A stretch of DNA of 64,000 bases from contig JACVTC010000122.1 of assembly GCA_016946835.1 (NCBI GenBank), forward strand, positions 298,501-362,500, given 5' to 3'. Shown piece after piece: positions 20,326-33,476 of the stretch. Source of the DNA: Neocallimastix lanati (nom. inval.) (taxonomy: Eukaryota > Neocallimastigomycota > Neocallimastigomycetes > Neocallimastigales > Neocallimastigaceae). A model generated the notes under the pieces. The model worked only from the letters and a program-made list of their open reading frames with translations, was not told the origin of the DNA and did not search any database. The position numbers and the translations under genes were made by a program. Within the stretch, counting starts at the first letter, position 1; each line of letters starts with the position of its first letter.

Positions 20326-22855
20326 AAAAATATATAAAATAAAATAAAATAAAATAAATAGTAGAATATTAAATATAAAGTACAGATTGAATAAAATAAA
20401 ATAAAATAAATAAAATAAAATAAAATAAAATAAAATAAAATTAAATAAAATAAAATAAATAGTGAAGTAATATAAAAGAATAAAGTATTAATAAAAATAA
20501 AATAAAATAAAATAAAATAAAATAAAATAAATAGTAGAATATTAAATATAAAGTACAGATTGAATAAAATAAAATAAAATAAATAGTAGAATATGAATAT
20601 AAAGTACGTATTTAATAAAATAAAATAAAATAAATAGTAGAATGTGAATATAAATTACAGATTGAATAAAATAAAATAAAATAAAATAAAATAAATTAAA
20701 ATAAAATAAATTAAAATAAAATAAATAGTAGAATGTGAATATAAATTACAGATTGAATAAAATAAAATAAAATAAATTAAAATAAAATAAAATAAAATAA
20801 AATAAATAGTAGAATGTGAATATAAATTACAGATTGAATAAAATAAAATAAAATAAAATAAAATAAAATAAAATAAAATAAATTAAAATAAAATAAATTA
20901 AAATAAAATAAATAGTAGAATGTGAATATAAATTACAGATTGAATAAAATAAAATAAAATAAAATAAAATAAAATAAAATAAAATAAAATAAAATAAAAT
21001 AAAATAAAATAAAATAAAATAAAATAAAATAAAATAAAATAAAATAAAATAAAATAAAATAAATAAAATAAAATAAAATAAAATAAAATAAAATAAAATA
21101 AAATAAAATAAAATAAAATAAAATAAAATAAAATAAAATAAATAAATAAAATAAATAAATAAAATAAAATAAAATAAAATAAATAAATAAATAAAATAAA
21201 TAGTAGAATGTGAATATAAATTACAGATTGAATAAAATAAAATAAAATAAAATAAAATAAAATAAAATAAAATAAAATAAAATAAAATAAAATAAAATAA
21301 AATAAAATAAAATAAAATAAAATAAAATAAAATAAAATAAAATAAAATAAAATAAAATAAAATAAAATAAAATAAAATAAAATAAAATAAAATAAAATAA
21401 AATAAAATAAAATAAAATAAAATAAAATAAAATAAAATAAAATAAAATAAAATAAAATAAAATAAAATAAAATAAATAGTAGAATGTGAATATAAATTAC
21501 AGATTGAATAAAATAAAATAAAATAAAATAAAATAAAATAAATAGTAGAATGTGAATATAAATTACAGATTGAATAAAATAAAATAAAATAAAATAAAAT
21601 AAAATAAATAGTAGAATGTGAATATAAATTACAGATTGAATAAAATAAAATAAAATAAAATAAAATAAAATAAATAGTAGAATGTGAATATAAATTACAG
21701 ATTGAATAAAATAAAATAAAATAAAATAAATAGTAGAATGTGAATATAAATTACAGATTGAATAAAATAAAATAAAATAAAATAAATAGTAGAATGTGAA
21801 TATAAATTACAGATTGAATAAAATAAAATAAAATAAAATAAAATAAAATAAAATAAAATAAAATAAAATAAAATAAAATAAAATAAAATAAAATAAAATA
21901 AAATAAAATAAAATAAAATAAAATAAAATAAAATAAAATAAAATAAAATAAAATAAAATAAAATAAAATAAAATAAAATAAAATAAAATAAAATAAAATA
22001 AAATAAAATAAAATAAAATAAAATAAAATAAAATAAAATAAAATAAAATAAAATAAAATAAAATAAAATAAAATAAAATAAAATAAAATAAAATAAATAA
22101 AATAAAATAAAATAAAATAAAATAAAATAAAATAAAATAGAATGAATATAAATTACAGATTGAATAAAATAAAATAAAATAAAATAAAATAAAATAAAAT
22201 AAAATAAAATAAAATAAAATAAAATAAAATAAAATAAAATAAAATAAAATAAAATAAAATAAAATAAAATAAAATAAAATAAAATAAAATAAAATAAAAT
22301 AAAATAAAATAAAATAAAATAAAATAAAATAAAATAAAATAAAATAAAATGAAATAAAATAAAATAAAATAAAATAAAATAAATAAATAAAATAAAATAA
22401 AATAAAATAAAATAAAATAAAATAAAATAAAATAAAATAAAATAAAATAAAATAAAATAAAATAAAATAAAATAAAATAAAATAAAATAAAATAAAATAA
22501 AATAAAATAAAATAAAATAAAATAAAATAAAATAAAATAAAATAAAATAAAATAAAATAAAATAAAATAAAATAAAATAAAATAAAATAAAATAAAATAA
22601 AATAAAATAAAATAAAATAATAGTAGAATGTGAATATAAATTACAGATTGAATAAAATAAAATAAAATAAAATAAAATAAAATAAAATAAAATAAAATAA
22701 AATAAAATAAATAATGAAGTAATATAAAAGAATAAAGTATTAATAAAAATAAAATAAAATAAAATAAAATAAAATAAATAGTAGAATATTAAAAATAAAG
22801 TACAGATTGAATAAAATAAAATAAGTATCTAATATAAAATAAAATAAAATAAATA
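20326..22855. repeat. AAAAT (TAAAA) pentanucleotide satellite with ~17 interspersed 30-mers
   Basis: Almost pure AAAAT repeats with occasional AAAT slips. They are interrupted by about 17 copies of a conserved ~30-bp insert, TAGTAGAATGTGAATATA followed by AATTACAGATTG. Variants at the edges read AATATTAAATATAAAGTACAG. Near both ends there is AGTAATATAAAAGAATAAAG, so the array is roughly symmetric. The inserts in the middle are nearly identical, which suggests recent amplification of a composite unit. Confidence 0.9.
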
Positions 22856-23302
22856 TCTATTATTAATTTTTATTAAAGAATATTAAAGATCAATGTTTTC
22901 GAAATGAAAATTTTTTACATTTTTATTATATTCAATTAATGATGTTTAATATTATTGGTAGTTAATAATCTCATTAAATATAAATGATTTTTTGCTTTCT
23001 AACATATATAATTAAATAAAACATTTTATTTTTAAAAATAAATTGTCTTTAATATTCTTTAATAAAAAAAAATAATAAATATTTATTTTATTATATATAC
23101 TTGTACTTTTATAATATTACATTTAATATTTATTTTATTTTATATACTTGTACTTATATTATTACATTCTTTATTTATTTATTTATTTATTTTACAAATA
23201 ATTGAAAAACTAATTTTTCAAAATTAATATTACGAATAATATTGGATAATTAATATAATAATTATAATTATATAATTAAAAAATATTTATAAAAATATAG
23301 AA

Positions 23303-24692
23303 ATGGAAGAAAATTTAATTATTGATATAAGTGAATCCAACAAAGGAAAAGAACAAATTATTATTAATAAAAAATATAAATTTAATTTTTCATATAAAAG
23401 AAAAGATAATTCCAAAGTGTATAAATATACAGAATATAAAAAAATAAATAAATGTAAATCTTTTATTATTTTAAATGATAAGAAAGAAATTTTAAAGTAT
23501 AATAGTTCACATAATCATCCTGAAAATGAATACGATGTATCCCTATCTATAATGAAACATAAAATTAAAGATGGAATTGAAAAAAGTTCAATTCCTTTTG
23601 GTATAAAAATAAAACCCCTATATAATAAAATTTCTAAAGAAATGGGACTTATATGTCCAGAATATAATTCAATTAAATCCCAAATATCAAGAAATTTAAA
23701 TAAAAAACTACCATCCAATGTAACAACATTTGCTGAAATTCCAAGTGAATCTGAATATTATAAAACAAAGCGAGGTGAAAATTTTATGATATTCAAAAAT
23801 TCTAATTTAATAATTTTTCAATCCCCTTTTCAAGCAAAATTATTTAAGGAATATAATGATGATATATTTGTTGATGGTACATTTTTTATTGCCCCTAAAT
23901 TTAGTTATCAAGTATTTATTACAAGAACTTATGCTAAAGAATTAGATAGTTTTTACACTACTTCTTTTGCAATATTAAAAAATAAAGAACAAGAAACATA
24001 TAAAATGTTATTTGAAAAATTGAAAAAAAAATGCTAATACATGTAACAATAATATTAGAATTGAACCAAAAAATTTGCATTGTGATTTTGAAAGGGTCAT
24101 ATCTAAAGCAGCAAAAACAATATTTCCTAATACAAATATTAAATATTGCATTTGGCATTATAAAAAATCACTAGAAATTAAAAAAAATAAATTATGCTAT
24201 AATGAAGTAAAAAATAATAATAATATATTTATTTATTATAAAGCTATTTCAAATTTACCATTTATAAATCCTGAATATATATTTGATATTTATGTTATAA
24301 TTAAAATTAAATCCATTAAAAATAATTATTGTCAATTTTTAAAATTTTTAGAATATTTTTATAAAACATATTTAATTGATTATGATATGAAATTTTGGAA
24401 TTATTATAATAATATAGAACATATAACAAACAATGCCTCAGAATCACTCAATAATTATTTAAATAATTTATTTCCAACAAAACCATCTTTTTATGAATTA
24501 ATAGATAAATTAAATGAACTTGAACATTTATTATATTATGATTATCAAAGAAAAATAAGAGGAATTTGGAAAATAAAAAAAAGAGCAATAAATAAAGCTA
24601 ATGAAATCAGTGTCTTAATTGAACGCTTCAAAAGTATTGAAGCCAAGTTAATTGATGCTAAATGTGATAGAAATAAAATTATTAATTTGTAG
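23303..24692 (+). pseudogene. MULE-type transposase, disrupted by one frameshift
   Basis: The first frame (23303-24037, 244 residues) starts at an ATG in A-rich context. It has a FLYWCH-like N-terminus (a Cys, then HNHP) and the start of a MULE transposase core: DDIFVDGTFF holds the first catalytic Asp, followed by QVFITRTY. The second frame continues the same domain to 24692: LHCDFERVISKAA (second Asp), IKYCIWHY, FLEYFYKTY (likely acidic residue), and NNASESLNNYL. The frames join at a run of nine A (24023-24031); one A fewer would make them continuous. This is either an inactivating slip, a sequencing error, or possibly programmed slippage. The C-terminal part is nearly repeated in inverted copy 2. 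Confidence 0.8.
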
Positions 24693-25348
24693 TTTGATTG
24701 TTTAACTAATTTAAATAATATAATATAAATATTACTTTATAATAAATAATTAAGAAATGAGGAATGACCAAATGAAATAATCAGAATTCTGTCATTCAAT
24801 AATTTAATTTATAAAGCATATTAAATTTATACAGTTTTAATAAATATTCAAATACAATGTATAATTTATAGTTTTATCATTATAATTATTATTTCGCTTA
24901 ATAATTTTTAAAAGAAAAGAATTATTATTAATAAAATATTTTTAATAACATTTGTAATTTTATATAATTTTTTATTAATAAAATTTAAATAAAAAAATTA
25001 TTATTATTAGTTTTATATTTTTAATAACATTTAAGTAAAAGAATTATTATTAATAACATTTATATTTTTATGTTTTTTTTTTTATTAATAACATTATAAC
25101 ATTTAAGTAAAATAATTAATAATATTTATATTTTTAATAACATTTAAATAAAAGAATTATTATTAAAAAAAAGAATTAAAATCAAAAAATCTAACCATTA
25201 TATGATTTATTTAATTATTCACTTAATAATTAATTTAAAAATTGAAATAACAAAATAATACAATAAAATAATATTATGTAGTATAATATAGCCATAGCCA
25301 CAAATTTATATATATCACGTGAAAAAATTGGCGTAATGCAGCTTCCCC

Positions 25349-26561
25349 ATATTATTAATTTAATTAATCAATAAATCATCCAATGAATAGATTCTTATTA
25401 TTTTTAAAAGTTTAATTATAATAAAAATGATAAAAAAGTTTTTAACAAGAGAAAAAAAAATAATTATACACTTAATAAACTTTCTTTTGTATCCTAAGGG
25501 CGAATATCCAAAAAAAATAAAAAAAAAAAAAAAAAAAGTTAATTATAAAATTCATTCTACAATATATATTTTATTATTTTTTAAAATTTATAAAATAATT
25601 AAAATAATAAATTTTTAAAAACAAAGTATCATATGATATAATTGTAATCTATTACTTTTTATCATATATTTATAAAATATTAACATTAAAATTAGATTAT
25701 TTAGCCAAAAAAAAAAAAAAAAAAAATTTAAACTTTATTAATATTTGATGGATTGTATGGATGATCCATAGCATCATAAATTCATATAATTTAAAAAAAA
25801 AAAAAAAAAAAAAAATGAATGGAAAAAATTTTTATTTTTTATTTTTTATTTTTTAATTTTTTAATTTGATTTCATTTTATATTATCTGTAAACAAAATTT
25901 AATATTCGATTGAATATTTAAAAATATTTTTATTTTTATTAATATTTTTTTCCTTTTTTTTTTGTTTTTTTTTGGTTTTGTTTTTGTCACGTCACAATTA
26001 TTATTAAGAAAATATTTATTATTTATTTTATATTATATATTAATTTTTTTTTATATTTTAATTTTGTACACTTATAATATATATAAAATATATAACTTAA
26101 AATAGGGGGAATTAAAAGCAACACAACAAAAAATAATTAAAATTCAAAGAAATACAAGGATATATATATATACATTTATATGTATATATAAAATATATTA
26201 TTTAAAAATCATAATTAATTTTTAAAAAATCAACAATAATCATATTTAATATTTTTTTTTTTTTTTTAATTTTTATTTTTTAAGATTTATTAACAAATTA
26301 TTAATATTTATGTCAATTTTAAAGAATATTAAATGTATATATATATATATAATTATTAAAAAAATTGCAATTGAAAGTAATACTTTCCCAATACAACAAC
26401 AAAAACCAAAAAAAAAAAGTAAATACATTCAATTTTGCTATTGTTATTATTTCAAATAATAGTAATAATAGTAACGATAAATTATATCATTAAAATAATT
26501 TAATTTTATTTATTTAATTTTTAATTTTTATTTTTTTTTTTCTTTTAATAAAAAGAAAGAA
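25349..26561. other. Non-coding spacer
   Basis: Right flank of the transposon, then A/T tracts (25707-25727, 25792-25814) and TA repeats. A 15-bp inverted repeat TATGGATGATCCATA occurs at 25756-25770. A minus-strand stretch of ~15 coding-like codons at 25735-25785 is too short to call. Confidence 0.45.
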
Positions 26562-26618
26562 ATGAAACACAGTTATTAGTAATGTAAAAATATGCTGAAG
26601 TATTAATAAATTTATAGT

Positions 26619-27082
26619 ATGATTTATAAGGATTTAAGAAGAATTGATACTGTTTCTGTGAGATATTATTATGGTGGTTTTTATCCTTTTTTATTAAATA
26701 ATAATGGTGAACAATATTCAGAAGGCATTTATATATATTTCAATTACTAATTGTGATCAAAGTATTTAAATCTTTTTTAATCATGTTTATTTATATAAAT
26801 AGATAAATATCAGCTTTTGTGTGATAATGTTGAATGTACTGTACTCTGGGGTAGATAATTAGAAGATCATATTTTTTTTTATTCTTTAATTAAATTTATA
26901 TGATTATATAATAATAGAAAAAATTTTATGTGAAGATATGTATTATTATTTCTTTCTCCTATTATTATTATTATTTAATAAAAAAAAAAAAATTAAATAT
27001 AAATTATTATTTTATTAATAACGTCATAGACTCAAGCTATTATCATGACTTTAGAATACCCTATTACTATTATTCAAGCTGA
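26619..27082 (+). CDS. Doubtful small spliced gene, unrecognised
   Basis: Three islands of higher G+C with GT-AG signals can be joined in one phase: 26619-26706, 26803-26850 and 27030-27082. This gives ~62 residues (starting MIYKDLRRID, later KYQLLCDNVECTVLW, then DSSYYHDFRIP and a Tyr run). The predicted stop is TGA, which is rare in these genomes, and the third island is also open in another frame for ~35 codons. It could be a short real gene, a decayed gene, or a wrong splice model. No family recognised. Confidence 0.3.
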
Positions 27083-27434
27083 CTCTACACCAATTATAAT
27101 TGAAAAAGGATTTCCCATATATATCATATATTTAATTACTCTTATATTTATTGTACATTAACACATTTCATTTCATTTGAAAATTTATTAAATACATTTT
27201 TTTTTTATTTTTTCTATTTTTATATCATTTTTTTTTATTTTTATTTTTATTTCATTTTTTTTTTATCGTTATTTTTATTTTTAATATTTCTATTATTATT
27301 ATAAATAATTTAATTGTATATATATCTAAATACTAAATATTTTTCATAATTATTAAATTCACTTTTTTTTTTTTTTTACTATATTTATTTTGATCTGATT
27401 GTATTTTTTATTACTTTAAAAAGGAAATTTATAT

Positions 27435-28173
27435 TTAGATAGATGTATTTAAATAATGTACAACATCATCAACATTTTTAAAATCAATGATTTCTTCAGT
27501 ATTATATTCTGATATTGAACTATCAGATATAGCTTTTAGTTTTGTTGTTGTTGTTGTTATTGTTTTCTTTGTTGGTGTAGTCGTAGTCGTAGTCGTAGTA
27601 GGAGTTGTAGGATTATTTTCATTTTGATTAGGATTTAAATTAAATTCGATTTTTTGAGAGGGATGAAATATATTTTTTAAATTACTTTCCATACTAATAA
27701 TAGAATCAAATGAATGTTGATTATACAATATTTTTGATATACTTCTTTTTTCTGAAAGAGTACTAATTCTTCTTCTTCGGTTTATCATTACCATTTTATT
27801 TATTTGATCTTGAAGTTTTAAAAGACTACCGTTTAATGCATTAATTTGATTCCAGGATACTGAACAAATTTTACTTTTAACATTTGGATCTGAATTTATT
27901 ACAGAATTCGTTATATATTCCTTAAATATTAATGCTCCGTCCCCACAAATACAAATTTCTAATTCACTTATAATATAAAATAAAATTTTAAATAAAAATA
28001 AAATAAAAAAATATATATATAATAAATATAAAAATATAATATAATAAAATATAATATAATATATAATAAAATAAAATAATCAATACATTAGTGCATATTT
28101 ATTTATAACGTAAAAAAAAAAAAAAAAAAAAAAAACTATAAAAAATTTTTCTAATGTTATTGGGATTATAAAT

Positions 28174-28215
<42 letters not shown>

Positions 28216-28580
28216 TTTTTTTTGATAAACTTACTTTTGATTTATATTATATTTTGATATTATATTTTTTATTGTATTCATAAGAATTTCACAATATGGA
28301 TGAAGTATAGTATTTATTTCATCTCGACTTATCATACAATCATAGTAATCCCCAGAACTTAATATTTCACATGAAAAATCTTTTACGTTTGAATTCGTAA
28401 AAGCTCTTTTAATTTCTTGATCCACAGTTCTCCATATCTTATATTTACCTAATGCCTTACTATAGCCTTTTTTAATATCTGGATATTTTTTAAGAAGAAT
28501 TTGAATAATACCTTCATTAACCATTTCTCCTGCTATATTTAATACATCCCATTCTAATATTTCATATGTATCCTCATTAC

Positions 28581-28653
<73 letters not shown>

Positions 28654-29565
28654 TATACTCTCATTACTACTATTAGAAAATATATTTACAAAATAATATT
28701 TAGTATGGTAACATCCAAAATCAATAAATAATACTTTCTTTTGATATTGAGGAATTTGTATTTGACCTTGGATATGATTTGATTTAACTTTTACTGTCTT
28801 CAATAACTGATTTTCATATTTCGTTTTCCAATGATGTATTAAACCTTCTATTTCTGTAATGAACACTACCCCAACCACGTCTTCCTTATATTTTGATATA
28901 CCTTTATTTATATTATCAATATATCTCTTTTTACTTAAATTATTACTATATTTAAAGGATTGATTGGATGTAACCTTTTTAGGATCATCGTCAAATAAAG
29001 GTAGCGTAAAAACAAGAATTAATCTTTTATTTTGACCCCGTGGATTCATTTTTTCTAATAATTCATTGATATAAAGGTCAACATATCGTTGTAAGAGATA
29101 ATTATAAGAAATAAAATAGGTATTTTTTTGATTTGAGGGCTTCATTTTATAACCTAAAAATCCAGTGGTATTATCAATACATACTCCACTGGTGCAACTT
29201 TCATCATCTTTTATATCATCATAATAGATTGAAGAATTGTTATAGTTTACATTATATAATTTTATTTTATCCATTAAACATTTTGGACGTATATTCAAAT
29301 AATCATATTTTATAATTTCATCACGTTTATTTAATGTGGAATTACTAGAGGTTTCATTCTCCTGACTACAGTCCTTATTATAATTCTTGATGTAAATATT
29401 ATTCACAGGAATATCATAGAGTTGAAACCTTGTAGCAGAATCTATTTGGTTTTCAAAAGTTTTATTCAATATATAGTTACTAGATATTGATTTTGTTGAA
29501 TAGGATCCAATATCAATGGATACAAAAGAAAATTTCTTTTTAATTTTATCAGATAAAGGATCCAT
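27435..29565 (-). CDS. Divergent Hsp70/actin-fold ATPase-like protein
   Basis: Two exons, 28235-29565 and 27435-27966 (donor GTAAGT, acceptor AAG), give about 620 residues. The N-terminal phosphate-1 motif SIDIGSYST (~16-24), FTLPLF (~186-191), TEIEGLIHHW (~238-247, position of the Hsp70 NEPTAAALAYG block), phosphate-2 motif LFIDFGCYHTKYYF (~279-292) and GEMVNEGIIQILL follow the order of an Hsp70 nucleotide-binding domain. CICGDGALIF in exon 2 stands where Hsp70s have the GGSSRIP motif. Large insertions, an Asn tract (~303-328) and the lack of a recognisable substrate-binding domain set it apart from canonical Hsp70. The C-terminus has a short coiled-coil-like stretch and a Thr/Pro tract. Likely an ATP-binding chaperone-like protein; an actin-related role is the alternative. 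Confidence 0.6.
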
Positions 29566-29794
29566 TAAAAAAAATAATAATATTATATATATATATATAA
29601 TAAAATGTGTTTTCTTGAGTATATGCCTATTTCTTTCTATTAAATATAAAAATTAACTTTATGTAAAATATATATATATTTATTTATTATATTATATTAT
29701 ATTATATTATATTATACTATATTATTAAAAATATGATATATATATTAATTCTTAAATAGAAAATAATAAAATTGAAGTTTTCTTATAATTTAAT

Positions 29795-29835
<41 letters not shown>

Positions 29836-32257
29836 TAAACAAAAAAAAAAAAAATAAAAAATAAAAAATAAAAAAAATGATTAATTATAATAATTGAATA
29901 TATAATTAATGATTGATTATATTGGAATAATTATTATTATTAATTTATAAATTAAATATTTAATTATAACTTTAAATTTTATAAAATTTTAATATAAAGT
30001 TTTTAATTAATATCACAAAAATAAATTTAATTTAATGCGAAATAATATTAAATAAAATTATTTTATTAAAAAATATATATCTATCTATCTATATAATAAA
30101 ATAAAATAAAAAATAAAAAAAAAAAAAAAAAAAAAAGAGGTTAAACAATCCTATTAGTATATATAATATTATATAATATTAGTATTATATTAGTATATAA
30201 AACATTTTATACCAATATATATGTTTATTCTGTTTAAAGAAATAATTATGATTAAATATTTTGATCCATTATATGATAATATAGTATTTCATCGAACTAA
30301 TTTAATTTTATTTAATTATCACTATATATAATTATAAAAACTAATTATTAACAATTAATTTTAAAATTCTTTTCATCCATGCCGAAAATTATATATACAA
30401 ATATAAATAAATTTTTTAAACTACATTTTAATTAAATTATTTTTAATGAATCATTCATAAAAAATAACTTAAATATTTTATGCAAATAATTATTGATAAG
30501 TCATTTCTTTTATTTTAAAGTTTGGAAAAGGAAAAGGTTTTGTAAAGTATGATTTAACTTTTATTTACATTTTTTTTTTTTTATTATTGATTATGACTAT
30601 TTAAGAAAATAAAATAGATTATGCATGTAAAAATTGAATAAATTTTAATATATACATATAAATATATATTAGATATATTATAATAAATAATATATATATA
30701 ATATCATATAAGAAAAAAAATATGCTATTCTAAAAAAAAATATATATATATATATATAAAGCTTTCTTTTTCAAAAAAGGCTTTAAATTATGATCAATAT
30801 AATTTAAATTATTAATTAAAATAATAAAAGATATAATAAATAAATAAATATTATAATAGAATTAAATGATAATAATTTTTTTTAAAGGTAAACTAAATAA
30901 TTAGTATATACTTTGAAGTACTTTAAAAATTATAAATTCAACTTTTAAGTATTTTCATACTTGTATAGTTTTTTATTATTTTTTTTTTCTATTGACAATT
31001 AAATACTTTATTTTATTATATTTTTTTTTTTTTATTTTTTTCAATCTGTACTTCATTTTAATATTTCTACTATTTATTTTATTTTATATTTATTTTATTT
31101 TTTTTTTTTTGTTTATCTTTTTTTTTTTTTTTTTTGATCAATTAAATTTTTGTATTTCTTTTAAACATGTATTATGTCAATTATTTTATATATATACTAT
31201 AATTTATAAATAGAAAAAGATTAAATAGTACTTTTTTTTTTTTTTAAAGATATGTAAATAAATGTTAATAAATTAATGTACCACAGTAAAAAAAAGAAAA
31301 ATATTATTATCTAATTAATAATAATTTAATGTATATTTATATACATTTATTACAGTTGTATTATGTTAATTATTATATATTAAACTTGAATTTATTATTT
31401 ATTATTTATTATTTATTATTATTTATTATTTATTATTTATTATTTATTATTTATTATTTATTATTTATTTATTATTTATTTATTATTTATTATTTATTAT
31501 TTATTATCTATTATTCAATTATTTAATTATTCAATTTTGTATTATTTATTATTTATTATTTATTATTTATTATCTATTATTCAATTATTTAATTATTCAA
31601 TTTTGTATTATTTATTATTTATTATTTAATTATTATTTATTTATAAAAATAATGAAAACAATATTAAAAAGCATATTACATAAAAACATTTAAAAAAAAA
31701 ATTATTCTATTTAAATATAGTCATAAAATAGACATAAAATTGAAAAATTGAACGATAGAAAAAAAAAAAGTTCTTGCTTATATATTAAAATCCGTATTTT
31801 TTTTTTTCCTTTAAAAATATAAACTAATTTATATAATATTTAGTTTAAAAAAAGTATTTAAATAATAAAAAAAGTATTTAAATAATAAAAAAAGTATTTA
31901 AATAATTTATATAATATTTTTTTAGATACTTTTTTTTATTTTTTTTTAAAAAAAAAAAAAAAGGATGGATTATTTTTATCTTTAGTCTTCTTATATATAA
32001 TATATATTAATATATTTAAAAAAAAAAATTCTAAGAAAAAAAAATTAAATAATAAAATAAATAAATTTAATAATAGTTTTTCTTTTTTATTATTATTAAA
32101 ATTATACTATTCTAATGTAATATTATATTTTAATTAATTATGATTATTTTTATTATATATATATATCTTTTATTTTATATTATTTTTTATTTTTATTTTT
32201 ATTTTTATTTTTTTCTAACTGATATCATAAATTATAAAAAAAAAAAAAAAATGTCAA
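29566..32257. other. Long non-coding spacer
   Basis: Intergenic A/T tracts (29799-29833), TATTT/TTATTA arrays (31390-31640), and three copies of AAAAAAAGTATTTAAATAATA (31850-31905). A ~70-bp segment is duplicated at 31480-31560/31555-31630 (CTATTATTCAATTATTTAAT then TATTCAATTTTG). ORFs here are translations of T-rich simple sequence. Confidence 0.5.
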
Positions 32258-32351
32258 TTTTAAAAAAAAAAAAGTTTATCTGTATATCTGTATTGTTGGT
32301 AAATTGGGTACCAACAATACAGATATACAGATAAACTTTTTTTTTTTAAAA
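32258..32351. ncRNA. Perfect long hairpin, candidate small-RNA precursor or palindromic element
   Basis: Arms 32274-32301 and 32309-32336 are exact inverted complements of 28 bp (GTTTATCTGTATATCTG then TATTGTTGGTA), separated by a 7-nt loop AATTGGG. The pairing extends outward through A12/T11 and then TTTT/AAAA, for a stem of about 43 bp. It lies between genes, in no real coding frame. Transcription would give a near-perfect dsRNA hairpin suited to Dicer. A TCCCATAA motif (minus strand, ~32374-32381), resembling the upstream element of Dictyostelium ncRNA genes, lies close by but nearer than its usual ~60 nt. No evidence of expression can be read from sequence. Confidence 0.5.
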
Positions 32352-32742
32352 TGGGTAATTTAATGTTCTTAAATTATGGGATATAAATAATTAAATAAAT
32401 AAAAATTATATATATGTATAATTATACATTTTTTTTATCTTTATTTTATTTTATTTTTTATTTTTTATTTTTATTTTTATTTTATTTTTTTTTTTTTTTA
32501 TAAGAATTTTAAAAATGAATAAAGATTAAATAAATATATATATATATATTTTCTAAAAATAAATAGTAATATTTTTTTTTTTTTTATTTTTTTTTTTATT
32601 TTTATTTTGTTTTATTTTGCTTTTCGTTTTATTTTATTTTATAATTTTATTAATTTTTTTTTTTAAGGAGAATAGTTCGATTTAACAAATATATAAATTG
32701 GGGAATATAAATAAAAATAATAATAAAAATAAAATAATTTGA

Positions 32743-32774
<32 letters not shown>

Positions 32775-33476
32775 GGTTATAATATAATAGTATAAAAAAA
32801 TATTAATAATGGATATGATTTATTTATTGTAATAATAAAGAAAAAAAAAATTTTTTTATCAATTATTTTAGATAAATTAATAATAAATACATAACTAAAA
32901 AAAAAAAAAAAATCTTTATATTTTTTTTTTCTAGTTGAAAATATTTATAATAGGGATTTTTACTTAATTTAATAATAATATATATATACTAATTTTTTTT
33001 TTTTTTTTTTTTTTTTTCATTGAAAATATTTATAAAAGGGTTTTTTCTACTTAATTTAATAACAATAATATATATATATTATATAACTTTTTTTTTTTTT
33101 TTTATCTGTGTTTAAAAAAAAAAAATAAAAAATAAACATAGTTTTGGAATATAAAAGAAGAAAAAGAGAAAAAAAAAAAAAAAAAAAAAAAACTATTTTT
33201 GTAATAACAAATATATAAATTATTTAATAATATTATAAAATAATAATATTATTTTTACTATATAACAATATAACTTTTTTTTTTTTTTTATAATTTTTTT
33301 CTTTTTTCTAAATACGTTTCGTATATTGGCTCGTTCGTTTTATGTGTTTATTTTATCATTATCATTATCATTATTATTTTTTAAATTTTATTTTTATATT
33401 TATTTTTATATTTATTTTTATGTTCAATTTTTTTTTTTTTTATGTATTTATATTTATTTCTACTTTTATAAACTTC
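32352..33476. other. Non-coding spacer
   Basis: T-rich and A-rich tracts plus a degenerate local duplication: GAAAATATTTATAA(T/A)(A)GGG followed by CTTAATTTAATAA occurs at 32935-32990 and 33021-33080. The end near 33477 is the probable 3' UTR of the minus-strand hydrolase gene. Confidence 0.5.

Larger units (their letters stand above)
20156..25348 (+). mobile_element. Mutator-like DNA transposon (copy 1), with internal satellite
   Basis: The right end is defined by comparison with an inverted copy at 63098-64000: both share the transposase 3' end and ~650 bp beyond it up to CACGTGAAAAAATTGGCG then TAATGCA(G/A)CTTCCCC. The left end is proposed at ~20156, where TTCATTTCGCCAATTTTT mirrors the inverted right end (GCATTACGCCAATTTTTT). 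If correct, the element is ~5.2 kb with the AAAAT satellite between left end and transposase. The right boundary is well supported; the left one rests on one ~16-bp terminal match. Confidence 0.6.

Noticed and set aside
25735-25785. Short minus-strand coding-like stretch ending in TAA
   Set aside because: Only ~15 codons, no upstream acceptor or exon found.
27780-27800. Suspected frameshift splitting the Hsp70-like protein near its C-terminus
   Set aside because: Careful recounting (GATCAAATAAATAAAATGG) shows the frame is continuous from the splice acceptor to 27435.
32371-32382. TCCCATAA (minus strand) as the upstream element of an ncRNA gene driving the hairpin
   Set aside because: It lies only ~25-35 nt from the hairpin base, whereas the known element sits about 60 nt upstream of the start; the match may be chance.
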